A DNA stretch of 64,000 nt from Lentzea atacamensis (GTDB lineage: Bacteria > Actinomycetota > Actinomycetes > Mycobacteriales > Pseudonocardiaceae), in assembly GCF_003269295.1 (NCBI RefSeq), contig NZ_QLTT01000008.1:62001-126000 (forward strand). The letters run 5' to 3'. This document shows positions 6,994-16,369 of the stretch, one piece after another. Position 1 is the first letter of the stretch. The number at the start of each line of letters is the position of its first letter. The position numbers were made by a program, and so were the translations under genes. Below the pieces are notes generated by a model, which saw only the letters and a list, made by a program, of their open reading frames with translations, was not told where the DNA came from and searched no databases.

Positions 6994-9457
6994 TGACCAC
7001 GACCGCCTCACCCAGCTCGTCCGACGCAGCCAGGTCGACCTCCGCGTTGAAGCCCCAGTCCTTGTCCCCGGCCGGGTCCTCGAAGATCTGCCGGCACACC
7101 CAGCGCTCGCGCTCGACGTTGATGATCAGGAACGCCGGGCCGCGCGCGTTCGGGCCCGCGCCGATGTCCGAGTGCTCCTCGAAGTACGGCTCCAGGGCGT
7201 CCATCCACTCCTTGGCCGTCCAGCCCGACTCGTGGTCGAGCTCGCCCAGCGAGTACCAGTCGCGCTTCGCGGCCAGCTCGACGCGGCGGAACAGCGCGTT
7301 GCGGACCAGCACGCGGAACGCGCGGACGTTGCGGGTGACGGCGGGCGGCAGGTCGACGCGGACCTCTTCGACGGGAGCGTCCGGATTGGTGAGCTTCTCC
7401 CACTCGTCGATCAGCGACGAGTCGACCTGGCGGACGAGCTCGCCCAGCCACGAGATCAGGTCCTGCAGCTCCTCCGTCTTCGCCTCCTCCGGCACCGTCT
7501 GCGACAGTGCCTTGTAGGCGTCGGCGAGGTACCGCAGCACGAGGCCCTCGGAGCGGGCGAGGCCGTAGAACGAGACGTACTCGGTGAACGTCATCGCGCG
7601 CTCGTACATGTCGCGCACGACGGCCTTGGGGGACAGCGCGTAGTCGCCGACCCACGGGTGGCCGCGGCGGTAGGTGAGGAACGCGGCGTCCAGCAGCTCG
7701 GCGAGCGGCTTCGGGTACGTGACCTCGTCCAGCAGCTCCATCCGCTGGTCGTACTCGATGCCGTCGGCCTTCATCGCGCCGATCGCCTCGCCGCGCGCCT
7801 TGTGCTCCTGCGCGCCCAGGATCTGCCTCGGGTCGTCCAAAGTGGACTCGATCACCGACAGCACGTCCAGCGCGTAGCCCGGCGCCTCGCGGTCCAGCAG
7901 CTCGATCGCGGCCAGCGCGAACGGCGACAGCGGCTGGTTCAGCGCGAAGTTGAACTGCAGGTCGACGGTCAGCCGGAAGTCGTCGCCGTCGCGCTCGACC
8001 ACGCCCGCCGCCACCAGCGCCCGGTACATCGCCAGAGCTCGCTTGATGTGCTTGAGCTGCTTCGGGCGGTCCTCGTGGTTGTCCTCCAGCAGGTGCCGCA
8101 TCGCGTGGAACGCGCCACCGCTGGGACGGCCGATCACGTTCAGCAGCATGGCGTGCGAGACCTGGAACGACGACGTCAGCGGCTCCGGTTCGGCGCCGAC
8201 GAGCCGCTCGAACGTCGATTCGCTCCACGACACGAAACCGTCCGGCGCCTTCTTGCGGACGACCTTGCGGCGCTTCTTCGGGTCGTCGCCCGCCTTGGCG
8301 AGCGCCTTGATGTTCTCGACCTCGTGCTCCGGAGCCTGCACCACGACTGTGCCCACGGTGTCGTAGCCCGCGCGGCCCGCCCGCCCGGCGATCTGGTGGA
8401 ACTCGCGGGCCTTCAGGATCCGGGTCCGCGTGCCGTCGTACTTCGACAACGCGGTGAAGACGACGGTGCGGATCGGGACGTTGATGCCGACGCCGAGCGT
8501 GTCCGTGCCGCAGATGACCTTCAGCAGGCCCGCCTGCGCGAGCTGCTCCACGAGCCGCCGGTACTTGGGCAGCATGCCCGCGTGGTGCACGCCGATGCCG
8601 TGCCGCACCAGCCGCGACAGCGTCTTGCCGAACCCGGCGCTGAAGCGGAAGTTGCCGATCGTCGCGGCGATCGCCTCCTTCTCCTGCTTCGAGCAGACGT
8701 TGATGCTCATCAGCGACTGCGCGCGCTCCAGCGCGGCGGCCTGGGTGAAGTGCACGACGTAGATCGGCGCCTCACGGCCGTGCAGCAGGTCCTCGATCGT
8801 CTCGTGCAACGGCGTGAGGACGTACTGGAAGTTCAACGGCACCGGGCGCTGCGCCGAGCGGACCACCGCGGTCGGGCGGCCGGTGCGCCGGGTCAGGTCC
8901 TTCTCGAAGAACGTGACGTCGCCCAGCGTCGCCGACATCAGCAGGAACTGCGCCTGCGGCAGCTCGATCAGCGGCACCTGCCACGCCCAGCCGCGGTCGG
9001 GCTCGGAGTAGAAGTGGAACTCGTCCATCACGACCTGGCCGACGTCGGCGGACGCGCCGTCGCGCAGGGCGATGTTCGCGAGAATCTCCGCCGTGCAGCA
9101 GATGATGGGCGCCTGGTCGTTGACCGAGGCGTCGCCGGTCATCATGCCGACGTTCTCCGGGCCGAACACCTCGCACAGCGCGAAGAACTTCTCCGAGACC
9201 AGCGCCTTGATCGGCGCGGTGTAGAAGCTGCGCTGGTTGCCCGCCATCGCCACGAGATGGGCACCGATGGCCACCAGGCTCTTGCCGGACCCCGTCGGCG
9301 TGCTGAGGATGACGTTGGCCCCGGAAACGAGTTCGATGACCGCCTCCTCCTGCGCCGGGTACAGCGCCAGGCCGCGTTCGGCGGCCCAGTGGGAGAAGGT
9401 GTCGAACAGTTCGTCTTCGTCGGCGATCGAGGTGAGCCGGTCCGTGAGTGCAGTCAT
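6971..9457 (-). CDS. Ski2-like DEAD/DEAH-box helicase with DUF3516 C-terminal domain
   Basis: 828-residue superfamily 2 helicase, probably acting on RNA. Motif I TPTGSGKS (about residues 54-61), motif II as DEFH (in VVMDEFHFY), motif III SAT (LMSATL), and motif VI QIAGRAGRAG are all present, followed by a long C-terminal DUF3516 region (about residues 440-828). The DEFH variant and the DUF3516 tail are the standard form of this actinobacterial protein, which is distinct from the larger HelY helicase. Start ATG at 9457. The gene is transcribed leftwards 10 bases after the glutamine-synthetase-like gene and may be cotranscribed with it. Biological role is not established; RNA processing is the best inference. 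Confidence 0.88.
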   Translation of the reverse strand: MTALTDRLTSIADEDELFDTFSHWAAERGLALYPAQEEAVIELVSGANVILSTPTGSGKSLVAIGAHLVAMAGNQRSFYTAPIKALVSEKFFALCEVFGPENVGMMTGDASVNDQAPIICCTAEILANIALRDGASADVGQVVMDEFHFYSEPDRGWAWQVPLIELPQAQFLLMSATLGDVTFFEKDLTRRTGRPTAVVRSAQRPVPLNFQYVLTPLHETIEDLLHGREAPIYVVHFTQAAALERAQSLMSINVCSKQEKEAIAATIGNFRFSAGFGKTLSRLVRHGIGVHHAGMLPKYRRLVEQLAQAGLLKVICGTDTLGVGINVPIRTVVFTALSKYDGTRTRILKAREFHQIAGRAGRAGYDTVGTVVVQAPEHEVENIKALAKAGDDPKKRRKVVRKKAPDGFVSWSESTFERLVGAEPEPLTSSFQVSHAMLLNVIGRPSGGAFHAMRHLLEDNHEDRPKQLKHIKRALAMYRALVAAGVVERDGDDFRLTVDLQFNFALNQPLSPFALAAIELLDREAPGYALDVLSVIESTLDDPRQILGAQEHKARGEAIGAMKADGIEYDQRMELLDEVTYPKPLAELLDAAFLTYRRGHPWVGDYALSPKAVVRDMYERAMTFTEYVSFYGLARSEGLVLRYLADAYKALSQTVPEEAKTEELQDLISWLGELVRQVDSSLIDEWEKLTNPDAPVEEVRVDLPPAVTRNVRAFRVLVRNALFRRVELAAKRDWYSLGELDHESGWTAKEWMDALEPYFEEHSDIGAGPNARGPAFLIINVERERWVCRQIFEDPAGDKDWGFNAEVDLAASDELGEAVVVITDVGRL

Positions 9458-9467
9458 CGCAGGTGAA

Positions 9468-10817
9468 CTATAGGTGGTACGCGTACTCGGTGAACTCCCA
9501 GTCGGTCACGAACCGCTGGAACCGGGCCACCTCCTCCCACTTGAAGTCCACATAGGACCGCACGAAGTCCTTGCCCAGCACCTCGACCATCGCTGTGTTC
9601 TCCTCCAGATAGGCGAGGGCGTCGGGCAGCGTGGCGGGCAGCGTGGGGGCCTTCGACGGGTCGTAGCCGTATCCCGCGGACGGCCGCGGCGGCTCGATCC
9701 GGTCGCGAATGCCCAGGTAGGTGGCCGCGATCAGGCCCGCGATGCCGAGGTAGGGGTTGGCGCTCGCGTCACCGAGCCGCAGTTCGAGCCGGGTGGTCTC
9801 GCCGCGCTCGGCTGGCACGCGGAGCATGGCGCTGCGGTTGTCGAGGCCCCAGTCGATCAGCCACGGCGCGAGCGAGTCCGGGCCGAACCGCTTGTAGGAG
9901 TTGACCGTCGGGTTGAGCAGCGCGGCCAGGGCGGGGGCGTGCTTGAGGATGCCGCCGATGGCCCAGCGCGCCTCGTCGCTCAGGCCGTGCGAGGTGCCGG
10001 CCGCCTGGAACGCGTTGCGGCCGTCCTTCTCGTGGCACGAGAGGTGCAGGTGGAAACCGCTGCCGCCGCCGTCGTTGAACGGCTTGGCCATGAACGTCGC
10101 GAGGCGGCCTTCCCGTCTCGCCAGTTCCTTGACCGAGGTCTTGAACCGGAACGCGCGATCGGCCGCGTCCATGGCGGGCGAATGGACCAAGTTGATTTCG
10201 AACTGCCCGCCCGCGTACTCGTGGTTGCCGCCCGTCGTCTGCAGGCCCGCCGAACTGAGTGTGCGAAGAGTTCTCAACAGATGACCGTCTGAATCGCCCC
10301 TGCGTCCGGTCGCATACACGTTGCCCGGCTCGTCGCAGTAGGGACGCCACCCGTTCGGGCGATCTTCGTCCGGCTCGCAGAGAAAATATTCCAGCTCGGG
10401 CCCGACCACCGGCGAGAGCCCCGTCGTCTCGAATATCTCGAGGGCCCGGCGCAGAACCTGCCGCGGCGATTCGTCCACGGGTCTTTCGTCAGCGGGACTG
10501 ACGGCGTCGCCGATGCACCATGCAACCCCCGGTTCCCACGGAATCGGCAGGAGCGTGTCGAGATCCGGGACCACGATCACGTCGGGCAGCCCGGCGTCGA
10601 GCACACCCCCGTTCTCGGTGGTCTTGCCGCCGGGAGTGGTGCTGTAAACGGCACGGCAGAACGACAGCCCGCGCTGCGTAACCGCAGGTAGATGCTCCAC
10701 GAGAACATCACGGCCACGGTCAGTTCCGAGCAGGTCGGGGAAGACGACGCGCACGACGTCGATACCGTCCTCGCCCAGCCTCTCCGCGAGTTCCCGTGTC
10801 ACCTGTTCACCGACCAC
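9468..10817 (-). CDS. Glutamine synthetase family protein (GlnA3/GlnA4-like gamma-glutamyl-amide ligase)
   Basis: 449-residue GS-fold ligase. The catalytic domain carries the GS glutamate motif (SPVVGPELEYFLCEP), the HLHLS ammonia/substrate-region motif (GGSGFHLHLS) and the ATP-site segment NPTVNSYKRFGP with its Arg-rich continuation (NRSAMLRVP). It has a short N-terminal domain beginning EQVTRELAERLGEDG. This matches actinobacterial GlnA3/GlnA4 proteins, which glutamylate polyamines or ethanolamine, more closely than the housekeeping GlnA. GTG start with AAAGG upstream. Divergent to a MarR-type gene, with a PLP decarboxylase beyond it, which favours an amine substrate (inference). True nitrogen-assimilating activity is unlikely but not excluded. 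Confidence 0.82.
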   Translation of the reverse strand: MVGEQVTRELAERLGEDGIDVVRVVFPDLLGTDRGRDVLVEHLPAVTQRGLSFCRAVYSTTPGGKTTENGGVLDAGLPDVIVVPDLDTLLPIPWEPGVAWCIGDAVSPADERPVDESPRQVLRRALEIFETTGLSPVVGPELEYFLCEPDEDRPNGWRPYCDEPGNVYATGRRGDSDGHLLRTLRTLSSAGLQTTGGNHEYAGGQFEINLVHSPAMDAADRAFRFKTSVKELARREGRLATFMAKPFNDGGGSGFHLHLSCHEKDGRNAFQAAGTSHGLSDEARWAIGGILKHAPALAALLNPTVNSYKRFGPDSLAPWLIDWGLDNRSAMLRVPAERGETTRLELRLGDASANPYLGIAGLIAATYLGIRDRIEPPRPSAGYGYDPSKAPTLPATLPDALAYLEENTAMVEVLGKDFVRSYVDFKWEEVARFQRFVTDWEFTEYAYHL

Positions 10818-10860
10818 GTCGAACTACCTTTCCGGCACAGTGTGTCGCTGGCGCGGAGGG

Positions 10861-10886
10861 GATAACGTTGAGGGGCAAACGCTATC
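10861..10886. promoter_or_regulatory. Inverted repeat GATAACGTT / AACGCTATC, candidate operator
   Basis: Nine-base arms matching at 8 of 9 positions, 8-base spacer, about 45 bases upstream of the glutamine-synthetase-like start codon and 230 bases upstream of the MarR gene. Position and symmetry fit an operator for the divergent MarR-type regulator. Confidence 0.4.
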
Positions 10887-11051
10887 GACCCGTCCGTGGA
10901 GTAAAGACCATGATCGGTCTCAGTGCGTGCTCCACACTCATCGTCCACCACGGGGCAACAGTCCGTAACTGGACGGGTGACGACCGTCACGAGATCATGC
11001 ACGATGTGGGATCGTGATCAAAGTGGTTGCGGACCGACTCGCACCACAGCA

Positions 11052-11080
11052 CGGACATAGTTCGGAACCGCAAGTATTGT
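11052..11080 (+). promoter_or_regulatory. Candidate sigma-70-type promoter of the MarR gene
   Basis: CGGACA and TATTGT separated by exactly 17 bases, ending about 38 bases before the chosen TTG start. Predicted transcription would leave a short leader containing the GGGAGA ribosome-binding site. Confidence 0.35.
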
Positions 11081-11118
11081 GCCGGGAACACCTGAGCTCG
11101 AGCACGGGAGACTTTGAG

Positions 11119-11694
11119 TTGTCTGGTCACCACACGATTGCCGAGACCGAGAAAGCCGTCCAGGCGAAGCTCGGTGCGGTGCCGCTGCATCGCGAGCAGA
11201 TGGCGGCGGTGTCGAACATCCACCGCGCCGCTACCGCGATCCGCCAGCACCTCGAGAACTCGGTGCTGCGCACCAGCGATCTGACCTGGACCGGCTTCGT
11301 CGTGCTCTGGGTCGTGTGGATCTGGGGCGAGATGGAGACGCGCTACGTGGCCGAGGAGGCGGGCATCTCCAAGGGCACCCTGACCGGCGTCGCCAAGACG
11401 CTGCAGTCACGGGGGCTGCTGGAGCGCCTCGGCCACCCCACGGACGGGCGCCTGGCGGTTCTGCGTCTCACCCCCGAGGGTGAAGAACTGATGGGCGACC
11501 TCTTCCCCAAGTTCAACGAGGAAGAGGTGTTCGTCTCCGACCCGCTGGAGTCCTCCGAGGCCCAGTCGCTGGCCGAGATGCTGCGCCGCATGGTGACGCA
11601 CCTCGAGGCCAACGGCGAGCAGCGGCGGCTCGACCTGCGCGGGGACACGCCGCTGCCGCCGCGCCGGTCCGGGCGGCGGGCCAAGCACGGCTGA
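11119..11694 (+). CDS. MarR-family transcriptional regulator
   Basis: 191-residue winged-helix regulator. The HTH core is EETRYVAEEAGISKGTL-like with a recognition helix GTLTGVAKTLQSRGLL and wing LGHPTDGRLAVLRLTPEG, the signature DGR(x)(x)xxxLT motif of the MarR family. The C-terminal tail is basic (PPRRSGRRAKHG) and may add DNA contacts. The TTG at 11119 is preferred because GGGAGA lies at proper spacing and the protein then starts at SGHHTIAETEKAV; an in-frame GTG at 11014 would add 35 residues of atypical sequence. Divergent to the glutamine-synthetase-like gene, which it probably controls through the inverted repeat at 10861-10886 (inference). Confidence 0.8.
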   Translation: MSGHHTIAETEKAVQAKLGAVPLHREQMAAVSNIHRAATAIRQHLENSVLRTSDLTWTGFVVLWVVWIWGEMETRYVAEEAGISKGTLTGVAKTLQSRGLLERLGHPTDGRLAVLRLTPEGEELMGDLFPKFNEEEVFVSDPLESSEAQSLAEMLRRMVTHLEANGEQRRLDLRGDTPLPPRRSGRRAKHG

Positions 11695-11708
11695 TCCGCC
11701 CGCCTGCT

Positions 11709-11740
11709 GGGCGACTCACCGCGGGGTGAGTCGCCCATTT
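11709..11740. terminator. Bidirectional hairpin between MarR and decarboxylase genes
   Basis: Perfect 12-bp stem GGGCGACTCACC / GGTGAGTCGCCC with a GCGG loop, followed by ATTT. It lies between two convergent genes and fits a rho-independent-like terminator of the actinomycete type, with little or no U-tract. Confidence 0.75.
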
Positions 11741-11760
11741 CGGCGTTGCCGGGGCCGGGC

Positions 11761-13110
11761 TCAGAGCAGGCTGAGCACCCGCGCGTGCAGCGAGTCGAGG
11801 TAGTCCTCGGACTCCGGCTTCATCAGCACGCTGCGCAGCACCCTCGCACCGTCCGCATCGGCCTCCACCTCGGGATGCCGCGCCGCGAACGCCGCCTTCG
11901 ACGCCCGTGCCACGCTCAGGAAGATCGGGTCGACGGCGGCGTGCATGCCGGTCTCCATGACCCGGTGCGAGGCGGCGTCCACCGCGGACAGGGTCAGCGG
12001 GCTGGTCCGCGGGAAGTACGTGACGATGTCGAGCTCCGGCTCCTGGTAGAGCTCCAGTCCTTCCGACTCGCGGATCATCGACGCCCACCGCACGGCCGCC
12101 CGCCGTCCGGCCGCCAGCACCTCGCCCAGACCGTCGCGGGTCAGCGGGAGCAGCCGCAGCGTCAGCCAGAGTCCCGCCGCGGCCGCGCCGGCGCGGGAGC
12201 ACTCCAGGCTGATCTCGCCGAGGTGCAGCTCGTCGGACGTGAAGTAGGTGTAGGGCGAGTCGTGCAGGTAGAAGCGGCCGACGGACGGGTCACGGAACAG
12301 GACCGCGCCGCAGCCGTAGGGCTGCAGGCCGTGCTTGTGCGGGTCCACGACCACGGAGTCGCACGAGGCGATGGCCTCCCACGGCTCAGGTTCCAGGTCC
12401 GTGCCCGCCAGCAACGTGAAGAAGCCGCCGTACGCACCGTCCACATGCACCCGTGCGTCGTAGCGGCGTGCGATGTCCAGCACGAGATGCACCGGTTCGA
12501 TGGCACCCAATGCGGTGGTTCCCGGGGTGACCACGACCGTGCCCACCTTGCCGGTCCGCAAAAGCTCCTCGAGAGCCGAAAGATCCATGCGCCCGCGACC
12601 GTCCACAGGCACCGGGAAACCCTCGATCCCGAGCACACCGCACATGCGTGAGTGTGTGTAGTGAGCCTCGGAGGAGTAGGCGACACCACGACCCGGATGC
12701 AGCGAACGGGCGACGAACAGCGCCTCCAGGTTCGCGATCGTGCCGCTGGACGTCAGGTGGCCGAGGTGCTCCTCGGAGTACCCGAACATCGAGGCCAGCG
12801 AGGAGACGACCTCGCGCTCCATGGCGGCGGTCGCGGGGCCGCCGTCCAGGGCGTGGTTGTTCGGGTTGATCAGCATCGCGGACAGGTAGCCCACGACCGC
12901 CGCCGGGTGCGGGGGCTTGAGCATCTGGCCCGCGTAGCGCGGGTGGAAGAACGGGTAGTTGTCGCGCAGGCGGTCCTGCAGCTCGGCGAGCGCGGAGCCG
13001 AAGACCGCCGGGTCGACCTGCAGGGACGAGTGGGGTGTGAAGGCTCCGTACTCGGCGGTCCACTTCTCGTGGTTGGCCAGCGCCTCGTTGAGCCAGTGCT
13101 GAAGATCCAC
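11761..13110 (-). CDS. PLP-dependent group II decarboxylase (tyrosine/aromatic-L-amino-acid decarboxylase-like)
   Basis: 449-residue fold-type-I PLP enzyme. PLP-binding lysine is in the [14 protein letters not shown] segment (about residue 256), the cofactor Asp in VHVDGAYGG, and the cofactor-stacking His in [10 protein letters not shown]. The N-terminal [19 protein letters not shown] region is characteristic of glutamate/tyrosine/aromatic decarboxylases. It would remove CO2 from an amino acid to give an amine. The GTG at 13110 is chosen because the sequence [11 protein letters not shown] starts there; the frame continues to 13224 with non-typical sequence. It faces the MarR gene across a terminator; with the glutamyl-amide ligase nearby, the trio may make and conjugate an amine (inference). 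Substrate unknown. Confidence 0.82.
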   Translation of the reverse strand: MDLQHWLNEALANHEKWTAEYGAFTPHSSLQVDPAVFGSALAELQDRLRDNYPFFHPRYAGQMLKPPHPAAVVGYLSAMLINPNNHALDGGPATAAMEREVVSSLASMFGYSEEHLGHLTSSGTIANLEALFVARSLHPGRGVAYSSEAHYTHSRMCGVLGIEGFPVPVDGRGRMDLSALEELLRTGKVGTVVVTPGTTALGAIEPVHLVLDIARRYDARVHVDGAYGGFFTLLAGTDLEPEPWEAIASCDSVVVDPHKHGLQPYGCGAVLFRDPSVGRFYLHDSPYTYFTSDELHLGEISLECSRAGAAAAGLWLTLRLLPLTRDGLGEVLAAGRRAAVRWASMIRESEGLELYQEPELDIVTYFPRTSPLTLSAVDAASHRVMETGMHAAVDPIFLSVARASKAAFAARHPEVEADADGARVLRSVLMKPESEDYLDSLHARVLSLL

Positions 13111-13150
13111 CGCACACCCCACTCGTCCGCACAATGTTCGAATTTGTACG

Positions 13151-15409
13151 TTACGGCAGACCCCAGCGCGAAGACGAGCCGTTGGCGGCCACGTCGCGTG
13201 GCGAGACGTCAGGGCGTGTTCCACGTCGAGAGACGACGGCCGTCTGACCTCGGCGCAACGGGATCTCGATCGCCGAACCGCGCGTCTTGTAGTCCAGGCG
13301 ACGGCCCCAGCGGTCCCGCACGTCGATGTCTCCGGTGATGCCGTGTTCCAGGACGAGCGGCGCGCCGGCCTCGGAGTGGACCTGGACCCAGTCGGTGCGT
13401 CCGCCCGAACGGGAAGCGTCGACCAGGAACGCGCCCTGCGTCCTCAACGAACTGATGGACGCGTCAGCCCAAGTGGACGAAACCGACGGGAACACGCGCA
13501 CGACGTTGTTGTGCGACTGAACCATCATCTCCAGCACCGCCTGGCCGGACATCAGCGGCGATTCGATCGCGAGGTTGCCGCCCTCGCGGTAGAAGGTGTT
13601 CTCGGTCAGCACGGCGTTGGTGCCGACCTGCTTGCGGTCGAGGAAGTGGCGCAGGAACGACAGCGCGTCCTCCGGCCGGTTCATCGCCGAGTACATCGCG
13701 GACGCGGCGCCGTAGCTGTAGCCGGCCCACGCCTCGCGGCGCGAGGTCCAGAGGTCGACCGTCTGCGTGATGAGCGAGCGGTGCTCCGGCATGTCCCACG
13801 TGAGCTCGCGCAGCGGGTAGAACCACAGCAGGTGCGAGAAGTGGCGGTGCGAGTCCTCGAGGGCCTTGTCCCTGCCGATCCGCACGCCGGTCGCGTCCTG
13901 GGAGTAGGGCGTCAGGCGGTTGTGGATGTCGCGCCAGCGCGGGTTCTCCTCGATCGAGAGCAGCGTCTTCACGCCCCAGCGGATCAGCGACAGGTCGTAG
14001 GTCGAGTCCGTGGTGTTCGCGTACTCCGGAGAGCGGGTCTCCGGCAGGTGCAGCTTGCCGTCGGTGCCCTCGACGAGGAACCGGGCGTAGTAGTTGACCG
14101 CCTTGGTCAGGATCGGGACCAGGACGTCGGACAGGATCCGCTCGTCCATCGAGTGCCGGTAGCCCAGCCACACGTTGTGGCAGGCCCAGAGAAGATTGCC
14201 CGTATGGTCGTTCGGCGCCACGCCGGGGACGCCGCAGTAGCGCGGCCCTGAGCGCAACGTGCGGTCGCCGGGGTGGCAGATCGCGTACGAGTTGCCGTCG
14301 CGGTAGGCGGGGTTCACGTTTAGCTCTAGGTTGTGCTCGTACCGCTTCAACGTGGTGGTGACGGCGTCGAGCTCGTGGTGGTTCGAGCCGTTGACCAGCG
14401 GATACGAGATCTGGACGTTGAGGTTCCACCACACGGCCGTCCAGCTGGCACCCTGCTCGGGGAACCACGGGCCCCACTCGGTGATGACCGGCGCGTCGGA
14501 ACGGGTGGCGGCGGCCATCTTGTAGAGCTGCGCCCAGTAGAAGCGCTGCACGAGCTTGTCCGGCACGGACACCAGCGACTTGCTGTAGTAGGCGTTCCAC
14601 CAGCGACGATGCTGCATCGTCAGCACCTCGAACGGGATCGCCAGCGCCTGACGCACCTCACGGATCGCGTCAGACGTGTGCGTGTTCGCAGGATGTGTGT
14701 ACGCCACGTGGGCCGCGAAACGGCCGTCACGGGCGTGCCAGGCCGTTGTGTAGCCACCGCCCGCGTGCAGCGGCTGTGCGGCGTAGGAGACGCCATTGGC
14801 CGTGCCCAGCGTCGGGTCGGGGTTGGGCGTGTAGTCGGCCGGCTTGCGGATCGTGCGCGTGGTGGCCGACTGCAGCGGCTGGAAACCCCACGTCACGTCG
14901 CCCTTCACCTTCGCGAGGAACGTGCTGCGCGCGTTGTGCACGAGCATCGTGAAGGTGGCGCTGCCCTGTGTGGTGGTCACCGAGCCCGTGAGCTCGGCGT
15001 TCCACAGGTCCAGCGTCCAGTCGACCGCGGTGATCGCGCCGGCGAAAGCCAAGGTCAGGTACCCGATCGGCAGCCGCGACAGGCCGATCGCGGCCTCCCA
15101 GTGCTCGCGCTGGTCCTGCACCTCGGAGTGGCTGAGCATGAGCTTCAGCTCGTTCGGCGTGCGTCCGGCGTAGACCTGGACGCCGAGGAAGCCGTTCGCG
15201 AGGAACGGGCTGTCGCCCCAGTTCTTGGGCAGGCGCTTCCACTCCATGCGGGCGTCGCGCACGACGTCCCGATGCACTGTCGAGCTTCCGGTGTGACCCG
15301 ATGTTTCGGGGGCTGCGGGAGATGCGACCGCGGTGCCCGCGCTGAGCGCAGAAGCCCCTACAGCCGCGCCTGTCCCGTACAGAAAGGTTCTACGCGACAG
15401 CTCTGTCAC
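13151..15409 (-). CDS. Tat-exported glycoside hydrolase, GH95-like (alpha-L-fucosidase type)
   Basis: 752-residue secreted enzyme. The N-terminus has a twin-arginine signal (SRRTFLYGTGAAVG, then an Ala-rich core ending near ASP), so it is exported folded. The mature part has an N-terminal beta-sandwich (PFLANGFLGVQVYAG), a catalytic (alpha/alpha)6-barrel-like section with LPETRSPEYANTTDSTYDL and DSHRHFSHLLWFYP, and a C-terminal beta domain (VRDRWGRRLDYKT). This order fits the GH95 catalytic superfamily, so an alpha-fucosidase or alpha-galactosidase acting on external glycans is likely; substrate is inferred only. GTG start with GGAGGG at good spacing. No linked transporter or other glycosidase was found. 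Confidence 0.75.
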   Translation of the reverse strand: MTELSRRTFLYGTGAAVGASALSAGTAVASPAAPETSGHTGSSTVHRDVVRDARMEWKRLPKNWGDSPFLANGFLGVQVYAGRTPNELKLMLSHSEVQDQREHWEAAIGLSRLPIGYLTLAFAGAITAVDWTLDLWNAELTGSVTTTQGSATFTMLVHNARSTFLAKVKGDVTWGFQPLQSATTRTIRKPADYTPNPDPTLGTANGVSYAAQPLHAGGGYTTAWHARDGRFAAHVAYTHPANTHTSDAIREVRQALAIPFEVLTMQHRRWWNAYYSKSLVSVPDKLVQRFYWAQLYKMAAATRSDAPVITEWGPWFPEQGASWTAVWWNLNVQISYPLVNGSNHHELDAVTTTLKRYEHNLELNVNPAYRDGNSYAICHPGDRTLRSGPRYCGVPGVAPNDHTGNLLWACHNVWLGYRHSMDERILSDVLVPILTKAVNYYARFLVEGTDGKLHLPETRSPEYANTTDSTYDLSLIRWGVKTLLSIEENPRWRDIHNRLTPYSQDATGVRIGRDKALEDSHRHFSHLLWFYPLRELTWDMPEHRSLITQTVDLWTSRREAWAGYSYGAASAMYSAMNRPEDALSFLRHFLDRKQVGTNAVLTENTFYREGGNLAIESPLMSGQAVLEMMVQSHNNVVRVFPSVSSTWADASISSLRTQGAFLVDASRSGGRTDWVQVHSEAGAPLVLEHGITGDIDVRDRWGRRLDYKTRGSAIEIPLRRGQTAVVSRRGTRPDVSPRDVAANGSSSRWGLP

Positions 15410-15470
15410 TGTTCGTCCCTCCGTGCCGTGGCGGCGGCGGGAGGGATCTTACGCAGAAATCATCGGATGA

Positions 15471-16202
15471 CTAGGGGAGCTCGAACCCGGCGTCGGTCAA
15501 CACGGCACGCGCCTTCTCGCTCAACACGAAGTCGTAGAACTTCTTCGCCTCGGGCGAACCGGACACGATGGCGATCGGAAACTTCAGGTCCGCCTTCTGC
15601 GAGGGCTCGTTGCCCAGGCGCGTCGGCACCGAGAAGAGCCCGGGGTTCGCCTTCACGTCCGAGGCGTACACGAACGCCGAGTCGACCTCGCCCGAGGTCA
15701 GCTTGGCGAGCGTCTCCTTGACGTCCTGCCCGACCGCTTTCGGTCCGGGCACGCCGCCCCTGAGGGGTGCGTTCTTCAGCACGTTCTTGGCGGCCGCACC
15801 GCAGGGCGCCTCTTCGACGCACATCGCGTACGACGTCTGCGCCGCTCCGGGGACGAAGCTGTCGTAGACCCTGACGTTCTTCGGGTTGCCCTGCGGTATC
15901 GCGAGCACCAGCCGGTTCAGTGCGAACACCTTCGAGTCGTACTTCATGTTGTCGACGCTCGCGGACGCGAAGACGTCGGCGTCGGCGGCCAGCTTCTCGA
16001 GTGCCGAGCTGGCGCCGAAGACGAAGCCGGCCTTGATGCCCTGCGAGGCCTCGAAGTCCTTGCCGATCTGCGTGAACGCCTCGGTCAGCGCCGAGTCCGC
16101 GTACACCGTGAGCGGCTTCGCCTCCGGGCGTGGCGTGTCGTCGTCCGGCGTTGGCGAGCAGGCCGCGAGCGCGGCCACGAGCATCAGCGTGAATCGCTTC
16201 AT
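15471..16202 (-). CDS. modA: Molybdate ABC transporter substrate-binding lipoprotein
   Basis: 243-residue ModA family protein. Signal peptide MKRFTLMLVAALAAC ends in a lipobox (LAAC), so the protein is lipid-anchored outside the membrane. The mature domain carries typical ModA segments: LTVYADSALTEAFTQIGKDFE, FGASSALEKLAADADVFASAS, LVLAIP, and the C-terminal FPIAIVSGSPEAKKFYDFV. It should bind molybdate or tungstate. The start at 16202 follows GGGGG; a longer in-frame start would put the signal peptide internally. No modB or modC lies in the window, so this is an orphan copy or is served by a permease elsewhere. Next to the divergent cobalt/nickel ECF transporter. Confidence 0.85.
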   Translation of the reverse strand: MKRFTLMLVAALAACSPTPDDDTPRPEAKPLTVYADSALTEAFTQIGKDFEASQGIKAGFVFGASSALEKLAADADVFASASVDNMKYDSKVFALNRLVLAIPQGNPKNVRVYDSFVPGAAQTSYAMCVEEAPCGAAAKNVLKNAPLRGGVPGPKAVGQDVKETLAKLTSGEVDSAFVYASDVKANPGLFSVPTRLGNEPSQKADLKFPIAIVSGSPEAKKFYDFVLSEKARAVLTDAGFELP

Positions 16203-16369
16203 GTGTGAAACCCCCAGGTTTCGGGCCACCCTAGCGAACCGGGCGGACCTCCCGGTGCGAAAGCCACGCTGTGACCACCGACTCGCACTTACCTCCAAAT
16301 TGTTGTTGCACACTGCTGGCCATAGCCGCCGCCAGGCAATTAGCGTGACCACCCATGTCACCTGTTGCC

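Noticed and set aside
7172-9466. A 764-codon open frame on the plus strand
   Set aside because: Lies opposite the DUF3516 helicase, whose motifs I, II, III and VI are all on the minus strand.
16203-16369. Possible cobalamin riboswitch upstream of cbiM
   Set aside because: No B12-box-like sequence or long structured leader is present; the gap to modA is only about 150 bases.
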